DNA of 18,715 nucleotides from Candidatus Woesearchaeota archaeon (lineage in GTDB: Archaea > Nanobdellota > Nanobdellia > SCGC-AAA011-G17 > JACPNG01), in NCBI GenBank assembly GCA_018303705.1, contig JAGVXQ010000032.1, positions 1 through 18,715 of the forward strand, in the 5' to 3' direction. The notes below the pieces were generated by a model. It ran no database searches and was not told the DNA's origin. It was given only the letters and a program-made list of their open reading frames with translations. The position numbers and the translations under genes are program-made. How positions within the stretch are numbered: position 1 is the stretch's first letter; every line of letters begins with the position of its first letter. Shown here in pieces: positions 6,747 through 13,566 of this stretch.

Positions 6747-8462
6747 ATGAAAAACCAAGAGGTTGTAGAAATACTGAACAATATAGCAGATATTCTTGAG
6801 ATAAAGAAAGTTGAATGGAAACCCATTGCGTACAGGAAAGCAGCAAGGTCAATAGAAAATCTTCCAAAGGACATTGAAGACATCTACAGGAAAAAAGGTC
6901 TTGATGGAATCACAGAGGTTTCAGGGATAGGCTTAGGCATAGGCAAGAAAATTGCAGAATATTTGGATACAGGAAAAATAAAAGAGTTTGATGAATTAAA
7001 AAAAACTGTTCCTGAAAGCGTTGTAAGCATGATGGAGATTCCAGGGCTTGGACCAAAAAAGGTATCAAAACTATACAAGATCCTGAAAATAAATTCCTTG
7101 GGTGAGCTTGAAAGGGCAGCAAGGTTCGGTAAGATAAGGAATCTTATGGGTTTTGGGGAAAAATCTGAAGAGGATATATTGATGGGAATTGGGCTAATAA
7201 AAAAGGGCCATGAAAGAACACTGCTTGGAACTGTGCTGCCTATTGCAAATTCAATAGCAGATGGGTTAAGAAATTTAAAGGAAGTTTCAAAGATTGATAT
7301 TGCTGGCTCTATAAGAAGAAAAAAGGACACAGTAAAGGACATTGACATATTGGTCATATCAAAATACCCTGAAAAAGTGATGAACTATTTTGCAAAATTA
7401 AATAACATCAAAGCAGTATTGGCAAAAGGCCCAACAAAATCCTCAGTTGTATTAAAAGAAGGCATAAACTGCGACTTAAGAGTTGTTGGAGAAAAAAGTT
7501 ATGGTGGGGCATTGGCCTACTTTACTGGAAGCAAAGAGCATAACATAAGAATGAGGCAGATCGCGATAAAAAAAGGCATGAAGCTATCTGAATATGGATT
7601 GTTTGACAGAAAAGACAAGTATATATGCGGAAAAAATGAAGAAGAACTCTACTCAAAGCTTGGACTGCCTTATGTAGAGCCTGAGATGAGAGAGGATACT
7701 GGAGAGCTTGAACTTAAAAAAATGCCAAAACTTATTGGTTACAATGAAATAAAGGGTGATCTACATATGCATACAACATGGAGTGATGGCTTTAATTCTG
7801 CTGAAGATATGGTAAAGGCCGCGATAAAGAAAAAATATGAGTATGTTGCAATAACTGACCACAGCAAGAGTGCACATGTAGCTAATGGAATGGATGAAAA
7901 ACGGTTCAAGAAATACATTGAAGAGATTGAAAAATTAAAAAAGAAATACAAGAATGAAATAAATATACTAAAGGGTTCAGAAGTTGACATATTAAAAGAC
8001 GGCTCCTTGGATTACCCTAATAAAATATTGGACAAGCTCGACATAGTAATAGCATCTATGCATTCTGGATTCAGGGCGGGAAAAAATGAAAACACAAACA
8101 GGATGATTAAGGCCATAAACTCAGGAAAAGTTAACATAATAGCACACCCCACAGGCAGGATAATAAACCAAAGAAACCCCTATGAGATAGACCTCAATGC
8201 TGTAATAAAAGAAGCAAAGGAAAACAATGTTGCACTAGAAATAAACTCATATCCATCAAGGCTTGACTTAAATGATACTAACATAAGGCTCTGCATAGAA
8301 AACGACAACAAACTTGTTATAAGCACTGATTCACATTCAGCAAAAAACCTTGATTTCATGATCTTTGGGATAGCCCAAGCTAGAAGGGGATGGGCTGAAA
8401 GCAAGAACATAGTAAATGCGATGCCATTTGAAAGATTCATAAAATTCATTGGAAAAAAATGA
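6747..8462 (+). CDS. polX: Family X DNA polymerase with PHP exonuclease domain (PolX)
   Basis: This 571-residue protein has the full bacterial/archaeal PolX layout. An N-terminal Pol beta-like 8-kDa region (1-50) is followed by helix-hairpin-helix motifs SGIGLGIG (59-66) and IPGLGPKK (98-105). The palm has GSIRR at 187-191 with catalytic Asp198 and Asp200 in KDIDILV and Asp243 in NCDLRVV. The thumb has YFTGSKEHN (258-266). The C-terminal PHP domain carries all nine expected metal ligands: His340, His342, Asp347, His372, Glu412, His439, His467, Asp528 and His530. It should act in short gap filling in base excision repair, with PHP-linked 3'-5' exonuclease or end-processing activity. Nothing appears truncated. 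It follows the nif3-like gene but has its own TATA-like element. Confidence 0.95.
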   Translation: MKNQEVVEILNNIADILEIKKVEWKPIAYRKAARSIENLPKDIEDIYRKKGLDGITEVSGIGLGIGKKIAEYLDTGKIKEFDELKKTVPESVVSMMEIPGLGPKKVSKLYKILKINSLGELERAARFGKIRNLMGFGEKSEEDILMGIGLIKKGHERTLLGTVLPIANSIADGLRNLKEVSKIDIAGSIRRKKDTVKDIDILVISKYPEKVMNYFAKLNNIKAVLAKGPTKSSVVLKEGINCDLRVVGEKSYGGALAYFTGSKEHNIRMRQIAIKKGMKLSEYGLFDRKDKYICGKNEEELYSKLGLPYVEPEMREDTGELELKKMPKLIGYNEIKGDLHMHTTWSDGFNSAEDMVKAAIKKKYEYVAITDHSKSAHVANGMDEKRFKKYIEEIEKLKKKYKNEINILKGSEVDILKDGSLDYPNKILDKLDIVIASMHSGFRAGKNENTNRMIKAINSGKVNIIAHPTGRIINQRNPYEIDLNAVIKEAKENNVALEINSYPSRLDLNDTNIRLCIENDNKLVISTDSHSAKNLDFMIFGIAQARRGWAESKNIVNAMPFERFIKFIGKK

Positions 8463-8510
8463 TTTTGTGCAAGTTAAGTATTATTAAACTGATAAGCAAG
8501 CCTGTTGACC

Positions 8511-8536
8511 AATTATATAGAGTTTACATTATAATT
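8511..8536 (+). promoter_or_regulatory. TATA-like box within an AT inverted repeat, upstream of the secreted protein gene
   Basis: AATTATA at 8511-8517 and TATAATT at 8530-8536 form a 7-base inverted repeat around a 12-base spacer. Both arms resemble TATA boxes. They lie about 100 bases before the ATG at 8632, so the leader would be long. The repeat may be an operator, or chance in AT-rich DNA. Confidence 0.25.
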
Positions 8537-8631
8537 GATTTTTTATGATAATGCTTTTAAAAAACAATAAACATGTCTTAGGAAAAAGGGGTTCTGTATA
8601 GTTAAAAAAGGTTGATAAAAATGGGGTATAA

Positions 8632-10788
8632 ATGAAAGAGGCACAAAAGAGGATATATAGTCTAATAGTAATTTCTATATTTTTAATTATGTTTTCTGTA
8701 TCAACAGCTTATGCTTTTGAAAAAACAATTTTTCTCGAAGACCAGGTTAATCTTGGAAAGGATTGGGCCTGTGGAAGGCCATTGAATGAGTGCGATACAA
8801 ATCTTTTCAGTGGCAGTGGGCCTGGAGCCTGCATAGGCTCTGAATCAGCCTTATTGGACGGCGTTAGTGGGTGTTATTTCTGGCAACCATCTTCAAGTCC
8901 AAAAGTTATCGGTGAATCAAAGGTTACTCTGCCTCAAGAGGTATTTCAACCAGGCACATTAATAGTATGGACTGGAAATTATGGAGCAGGTACATATGAA
9001 AATGAAAAGGTAAAGGTATTTGTTAATGGCAAAGTTGTAGGCAGCACAGATGACAACTGGTGCAACCTTGGACAGGACTGCCAGAATGAAGAAGAATGCA
9101 TAGCATGTGAAATAAGTGGCCCTTTCTCTAAGACATTTAACAATGTAGAATTCAAAAATGGTCAAAATATAATAAGGTTTGAAGCTGTAAATAGTGGTGG
9201 TTCAGTTTATGTCCACAAATATAAGATAGATGTAAACATTGGAGTATGCATACCTGGCCAGGTTGAAGCACAATCATGTGGAAACTGTGGAACACAATCA
9301 AGGACATGCCAAAGCAATGGGCAGTGGGGAAATTTTGGTGCATGCACAGGACAGGGAGCATGCTCTCCGGGACAGGCAGAAGCTCAGACATGCAACACTG
9401 GAATACCAGGCATATGCTCGTTTGGACAGCAGGAAAGGACATGCAACAATACTTGCCAATGGAACCAATTTGAAAACTGCCAGCAAAACAATAATGCAAC
9501 AACAGAAACATGCAATGGCCTTGATGACGACTGCGACAATTCAACTGATGAGGTTTGTGCTATATGCATAAGCAATACAATTCCATCTTCAATATCTCCT
9601 GGGCTGACACAACCAGTTTCAGTTACAGTAAGGAATGATGGGTCTGTTCCGTGGACAAGGAGTGATAATTACAAGCTAGGATCACAGAATCCACAGGACA
9701 ATCTGATTTGGGGAATTGGCAGGGTGTTGATAGAAAGTGGAGTTACTGTCGGGCAGAATCAGCAGAATATATTCAATTTCAACATAACTGCGCCAAGCGT
9801 TCCAGGAATATATCACAATGAATGGAGAATGCTAAAAGAGAATGCTTTCTGGTTCTTGCCTCCGAACTGCGGGCATGATATAAATGTTTCAGGAGTATGT
9901 GTACCAGGACAGGCTGAAACAATAGCATGCGGAAACTGTGGAATGCAGACAAGGACATGCCAGAGTGATGGGCAATGGGGAAATTTCGGGGCATGCACAA
10001 ACCAGGGAGCATGCTCTCCTGGACAGATAGAAGCTCAGACATGCAATACTGGGTTATTAGGAATATGCTCAGCAGGCACGCAGAACAGGATGTGCAGCAA
10101 TATATGCCTGTGGAACCCATTTGGAACATGTCAACAGATCAACCAACCTGGAACTGAAATATGCAATAATTTAGATGATGACTGTGATGGATTGATTGAT
10201 GATAATTTAGGGAACATAACTTGCGGTGTTGGGCTATGCCAAAGGACTGTGCAGAACTGCGTTAATGGGCAGCAACAGCAATGCCTGCCAGGATTGCCAA
10301 GCAGCGAGGCATGCAATGGAGTTGATGATGACTGCGATGGCCTAGTTGATGAGGGTAATGTATGCATAACATGCGACTTGGAAAGCATGAGCATAAGAGG
10401 AGATAATGGCAACATAGGCCATATAGGAAATTTCAGCAACATAAACAATGATGCAACAAGCTTTTCGGCATGGGTGAGAAAACAAAATGATGGCACCTAT
10501 ACAGGGATATTAAGCATGGACTTGAATGGCGAGGTAAATGGAGACAACATAAGGTTAACAACAAAAGGCAAGGTCAGAAATATAGTACAGAATGACTGCA
10601 CTTTGCTGTACGTTGAAAATAACCATTGGTCTTTAGCAACATACCAAAAGCCAGGAAAGGCACCAATTATCATAACGTTTGATGCCATAGTTTACAAGTG
10701 GGACAGAATAAACAACTTGCTTGACATATTTGGTGTTGGCCCATTCGTAAACTTCAATGCAACCGGGATACACATCACCGAGAAATAG
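8632..10788 (+). CDS. Large secreted modular Cys-rich protein with MopE-type and NBR1-like Ig segments
   Basis: A Sec signal peptide (1-29, ending AYA-F) starts this 718-residue protein. Residues 30-203 are a beta-rich, possibly carbohydrate-binding domain. A Cys-rich module (204-290; CIPGQ..SCGNCGTQ.RTC) leads to CNGLDDDCDNSTDE (about 294-307). Residues 312-420 resemble the NBR1-type Ig domain (VTVRNDGSVPW ... ITAPSVPGIYHNEWRM). A second Cys-rich module (422-510) follows, with two more motifs, CNNLDDDCDGLIDD (about 512) and CNGVDDDCDGLVDE (about 561). A C-terminal domain (580-718) is not recognised. The CNGxDDDCDGxxDE motif is known from MopE-like proteins and is probably metal-binding and disulfide-linked. 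No cell-wall anchor or C-terminal helix is seen, so it may be released or bound at the surface. The ATG at 8632 follows GGGG by a few bases. Its 3' end overlaps the convergent NFACT gene by 14 bases. Confidence 0.85.
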   Translation: MKEAQKRIYSLIVISIFLIMFSVSTAYAFEKTIFLEDQVNLGKDWACGRPLNECDTNLFSGSGPGACIGSESALLDGVSGCYFWQPSSSPKVIGESKVTLPQEVFQPGTLIVWTGNYGAGTYENEKVKVFVNGKVVGSTDDNWCNLGQDCQNEEECIACEISGPFSKTFNNVEFKNGQNIIRFEAVNSGGSVYVHKYKIDVNIGVCIPGQVEAQSCGNCGTQSRTCQSNGQWGNFGACTGQGACSPGQAEAQTCNTGIPGICSFGQQERTCNNTCQWNQFENCQQNNNATTETCNGLDDDCDNSTDEVCAICISNTIPSSISPGLTQPVSVTVRNDGSVPWTRSDNYKLGSQNPQDNLIWGIGRVLIESGVTVGQNQQNIFNFNITAPSVPGIYHNEWRMLKENAFWFLPPNCGHDINVSGVCVPGQAETIACGNCGMQTRTCQSDGQWGNFGACTNQGACSPGQIEAQTCNTGLLGICSAGTQNRMCSNICLWNPFGTCQQINQPGTEICNNLDDDCDGLIDDNLGNITCGVGLCQRTVQNCVNGQQQQCLPGLPSSEACNGVDDDCDGLVDEGNVCITCDLESMSIRGDNGNIGHIGNFSNINNDATSFSAWVRKQNDGTYTGILSMDLNGEVNGDNIRLTTKGKVRNIVQNDCTLLYVENNHWSLATYQKPGKAPIIITFDAIVYKWDRINNLLDIFGVGPFVNFNATGIHITEK
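9241..9540 (+). repeat. Intragenic duplicated Cys-rich module, copy 1
   Basis: This stretch encodes the first Cys-rich module plus MopE-type motif. It is closely similar at DNA level to 9895-10195, for example GGAGCATGCTCTCC at 9355-9368 and again near 10006. The copies are 654 bases apart, with the Ig-like domain between them. The high DNA similarity points to a recent internal duplication or gene conversion. Confidence 0.75.
9895..10195 (+). repeat. Intragenic duplicated Cys-rich module, copy 2
   Basis: Second copy of the module that begins at 9241. It encodes VCVPGQAETIACGNCGMQ, then TRTCQSDGQWGNFGACT, then ACSPGQIEAQTCNTG, and ends at the second MopE-type motif. It keeps the Cys spacing of copy 1. 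Confidence 0.75.
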
Positions 10789-12574
10789 AGCAATCGCCAG
10801 GAGGGAGAGCCTGCATAATCTCATCAAGGCTTATTTTTATTCTTAGTTCTTCCTCAAATATTTTTTTTATCTTTTTTGCAATGTCACTTTTTTTTACATC
10901 CCCCTGGTTTATGGCCAGCAGGCTTTTGCAATTAACTCTTACTGCATTAATGGGTGCACACATTACCTTATTGTCTTTTGTTATGCCTATTGCAAGCTTA
11001 AGAACAGGCTTCAAGTAATTCCTTTTTCCATATATCATGAAAGTGCCTTTCGGCAGGCCTAGCTCTTTTTTTACCTGTTCTGGAGAAATGCAGTAAACAT
11101 CGGATGTTGCAAGCTTTGCATCCCATTGCTTTGAATTTGAGGCACAGAATATTGCTGCTTCCTCTATAGTTGCGTCGCCTATTTTTTTTGAACTTGCTTT
11201 TACAACGACAAATGGGCTGCCTTTCAGCTCTGTATGGAACACCAAGTCGCTTTTTTCCATATGCTTCTTTACTATTATGTCATTGGTTGTTGCGTCTCTT
11301 CCACCTATGACAAGAGAACCTTCTGATGAAATGAACCAGCGGAACTTCTCATACCATTCCTTTTTTCTTTCAATTGTTTTTTCTTTCTTTGATACTGGTA
11401 TTTCTGAATGATTTATCTTTTCAAGTGTCCTAGAAATTGCATTTTCTGCCCCGGGAACCTTGCCCTTCATGCGCTTTGCCTTTTCGTAATATGCAGATGC
11501 ATTCTTGTCTATAGAATAATTTATGTTCAAGGTGATGTTTTTGCCACCGATGCTTATCGTAAATGTCTTGTCCTTCTTGTTTATTTCTTTAACCATGACA
11601 TTTTGCCTTATCTTGTCAAGGTCCTTCAACTGCAGAAGGGAATTTATTATCTGGTAATTATTGTATATCATGTTTGCCTTGCTTGTTTCTTCATCTATTG
11701 AGGTTTTTATCTGGTCCAGCTGCTTCTTTTGCACATCCAGAAGACTTTTCAGCTTCATGTTAGCATTACTGGGCTGTTGAACTGGATTTTCTATGCATTC
11801 CTCTATTGCTTCGCTGAATGTGCTGAAATGCTGCCTTCCATTATTGCTTGATTCCAACTCAAATGGGAAAAATTCGTTGTTTGATATGTTTGCCTTAATT
11901 GACATTTTTGAAATTTGAATAATTGCATTGTAAATTGATTTTATTTCCTGGTCTGTTGGAGATTTTTTGCTTTTGTCTATGTTAGACTTTAAGCATATTT
12001 CTTCTGCATAAATGCCGCCAAATGAAAAATCGATTGCAAGTGTCTTGACTATAGATTCCTTTTCTGAAGATTTTAATCTTTTTGAGAATTCTATGAGGCT
12101 TAAACTGAATGGATTTGTGTTCGCTGGAGGATACTTGTAGAGCTCATTTGGCTTTATTGTGCGGTCTTTCCATGACTGAATTCTTAACGTGGATATTATT
12201 TTGTAGCTGAAATCGCATAATGTTATATTCCCCTTGCTGAACAGCTCGATGATTAATATTTTTTTGTCATCATTCAATGCAAATTCAAGCTCGAGAATGC
12301 GCTCGAAATTTTTTTGTGTTATGTTTGCTAACCTGTAGTTTGTTAATTGCTTTCTTAGGAACTTTGAGAAGTTTAGCTCTTGGCCTGCTGATTTTTCTGT
12401 TGCTATGAATATAAATGACGGAAGTATTATCTTTATCAGCTTTTTGCCATCTTTGTGAAGCTGTAATATTATGGTAGATTCTTCTGGCTGGTAAACCTTA
12501 TCGAGCTTTGCGCTTATTAAGGACAACAGCTCTTGATTCATGAAGTAAATGTCCAATGATGCCATTGATTTCAT
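10775..12574 (-). CDS. NFACT family ribosome quality-control protein (archaeal RqcH/Rqc2 homologue)
   Basis: This 599-residue protein has the NFACT-N domain (about 1-150, with the conserved DRTIKPNELYKYPP stretch), a helix-hairpin-helix region (FGGIYAEEIC, 185-194), a coiled-coil arm (about 272-325 and on to 410) and an NFACT-R domain (411-530; FRWFISSEGSLVIGGRDA, then ASNSKQWDAKLATSDVYC). The family binds split 50S/60S subunits with peptidyl-tRNA and, in bacteria and eukaryotes, adds C-terminal Ala or Ala/Thr tails. The site aligned with the DR pair needed for tailing reads Glu91-Arg92 (NFERILELEF). The start could be Met1 or Met4; family N-termini favour MASLDIYFM. A TATA-like TTTAAATAA (minus strand, near 12597-12605) lies about 25 bases upstream, overlapping the end of the pilin gene. 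Confidence 0.9.
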   Translation of the reverse strand: MKSMASLDIYFMNQELLSLISAKLDKVYQPEESTIILQLHKDGKKLIKIILPSFIFIATEKSAGQELNFSKFLRKQLTNYRLANITQKNFERILELEFALNDDKKILIIELFSKGNITLCDFSYKIISTLRIQSWKDRTIKPNELYKYPPANTNPFSLSLIEFSKRLKSSEKESIVKTLAIDFSFGGIYAEEICLKSNIDKSKKSPTDQEIKSIYNAIIQISKMSIKANISNNEFFPFELESSNNGRQHFSTFSEAIEECIENPVQQPSNANMKLKSLLDVQKKQLDQIKTSIDEETSKANMIYNNYQIINSLLQLKDLDKIRQNVMVKEINKKDKTFTISIGGKNITLNINYSIDKNASAYYEKAKRMKGKVPGAENAISRTLEKINHSEIPVSKKEKTIERKKEWYEKFRWFISSEGSLVIGGRDATTNDIIVKKHMEKSDLVFHTELKGSPFVVVKASSKKIGDATIEEAAIFCASNSKQWDAKLATSDVYCISPEQVKKELGLPKGTFMIYGKRNYLKPVLKLAIGITKDNKVMCAPINAVRVNCKSLLAINQGDVKKSDIAKKIKKIFEEELRIKISLDEIMQALPPGDCSISR

Positions 12575-12607
12575 GAAGACCTTAATACAAAAGAATTATT
12601 TAAAGGT

Positions 12608-13165
12608 TTACAGTATGCCAAATATGCCCTTGCCTTTCTGAATATTTATTATAAATGCTCCTTGATCATATGGCTGGCCATTGGCTGTAACAACAACTGA
12701 ATAAGCGGCAGCATTCATGCCAGTTGTTATTGGTGCGTTGCTTGAAGCTGCAATTTTTATTGTGAATTTTGCTTGCTGCCCTTCATTTATTACTGTTTCT
12801 GGAGTTATTACCTCTGCAAGCACCATGGTTTCATCAATTCCATTTGGAAAATTCTTCTGTAGCTGTACTTTGAACTTTGCTGGTCCTTGCACAGTGCTTC
12901 CGTCATGACCTACAGTTACAAGTACAGTAGTAACTTTTCCCTGTTCTATTATTACCTGACCTGGCATTGTAAATTTGGAATCTATGAGCAGATTGTCTAT
13001 CATGGCATCTGCATTGCCAATGACTTTGGTTGTCAGATCGCCTGTGCCAGACATTATCTTGCTTATCAAACCCAGGCCAAGAATTAAGAGGGTAATGCCC
13101 ATGACTATTATTATTATGGTTGTTATTGAAAGCTCTACTGCACCTTTTTTTTTCTGTTTCATCAA
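12608..13165 (-). CDS. Archaeal type IV pilin/archaellin-like protein with class III signal peptide
   Basis: The 185-residue product begins MMKQKKKG followed by AVELSITTIIIIVMG. The Lys-rich leader, the Gly8-Ala9 cleavage site, a Glu at mature position 3 and a hydrophobic helix of about 20 residues are the hallmarks of substrates for the archaeal prepilin peptidase (PibD/FlaK class). After the helix comes one beta-rich domain of about 125 residues with no cysteines, probably Ig-like (ATPETVINEGQQAKFTIKI-type strands). It could be an adhesion pilin, an archaellin or a pseudopilin; no assembly ATPase or membrane platform gene is nearby. The NFACT gene begins 33 bases downstream on the same strand but seems to have its own TATA. 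Confidence 0.85.
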   Translation of the reverse strand: MMKQKKKGAVELSITTIIIIVMGITLLILGLGLISKIMSGTGDLTTKVIGNADAMIDNLLIDSKFTMPGQVIIEQGKVTTVLVTVGHDGSTVQGPAKFKVQLQKNFPNGIDETMVLAEVITPETVINEGQQAKFTIKIAASSNAPITTGMNAAAYSVVVTANGQPYDQGAFIINIQKGKGIFGIL

Positions 13166-13385
13166 GAAAAGATGAAAACAACCTTGTTAATAAAGCTTTC
13201 GCGGATATGTTGTTATGGAAGAGTTGCTAAATATTTTTATGTTACTTGAGATGATGTGAATGTCTTGCAAAGATATATTCCTATTTTATGGTTCTGTATT
13301 AAGTTTATCTTTCTCTGTGAATCTGCCTGATGAGCATAATAGAAAAACGCCTAATTATTTGGTTAGTGTATTGTAAAAGAAAAAT
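13166..13385. other. Intergenic stretch between pilin gene and tRNA-Phe
   Basis: About 220 bases with no supportable ORF longer than about 15 codons. The part next to 13165 would hold the pilin promoter on the minus strand (a weak TTTATTAA near 13187-13194). No hairpin, repeat or RNA gene could be supported. Confidence 0.4.
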
Positions 13386-13502
13386 TGAGGCGAGAGGGAT
13401 TTGAACCCTCGACATCACGGTGACTGAGAACTTCTTCAGCTTCACATCAAAGGACGCTTGCTTCCTTCAATCGTGTGTTCTCCCAGTCTGAACTACCGCC
13501 TC
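13386..13502 (-). tRNA. tRNA-Phe (anticodon GAA) with a 43-nt intron
   Basis: Read on the minus strand: acceptor GAGGCGG pairs with TCGCCTC (last pair G-T); T8 A9; D-arm GTTC-AGACTGGGA-GAAC; anticodon stem begins CACGA; loop TTGAAG gives anticodon GAA with G37. The T-arm is GAGGG-TTCAAAT-CCCTC and the discriminator is A, with no CCA. The gene is 117 bases; removing 43 bases after position 37 gives a normal 74-base tRNA. Exon 1 is 13502-13465, exon 2 is 13421-13386. In the spliced form the anticodon stem is CACGA/CCGTG, with an A31-C39 mismatch at its lower end. The D-loop (GTTCAGACTGGGAGAAC) is typical for archaeal tRNA-Phe. It is divergent from valS, and the two share one AT-rich promoter region. 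Confidence 0.88.
13422..13464 (-). other. tRNA-Phe intron at canonical position 37/38
   Basis: The 43-base intron lies one base 3' of the anticodon, the commonest archaeal site. A bulge-helix-bulge fits the junctions. The central helix is TTGA (positions 32-35) with TCAG in the intron. The 5' bulge is AG/G and the 3' bulge TC/A, with cutting after the second base of each. The helix on the intron side is weak, so it is a relaxed form of the motif. The intron is too short to encode a protein. Confidence 0.7.
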
Positions 13503-13535
13503 ACATGTTATTTTATTTTTTAAGCAAATAATAAC

Positions 13536-13546
13536 CTATATAAATA
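13536..13546. promoter_or_regulatory. Shared TATA box of valS and tRNA-Phe
   Basis: CTATATAAATA lies about 26 bases before the valS ATG at 13567, as expected for a leaderless transcript. Read on the other strand it is TATTTATATAG, about 39 bases upstream of the tRNA-Phe 5' end. One near-symmetric TATA element may therefore serve both genes. Confidence 0.5.
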
Positions 13547-13566
13547 TTATCTTATTGCAATAGCCC

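Noticed and set aside
9152..10157. Several Cys- and His-rich ORFs in other frames of the secreted protein gene
   Set aside because: They are by-products of the repeated Cys-rich coding sequence and have no start signals or family resemblance.
13236..13362. A C/D box sRNA, from RTGATG-like and CTGATGAG elements
   Set aside because: The boxes are about 80 bases apart and no final CTGA box follows at the right spacing.
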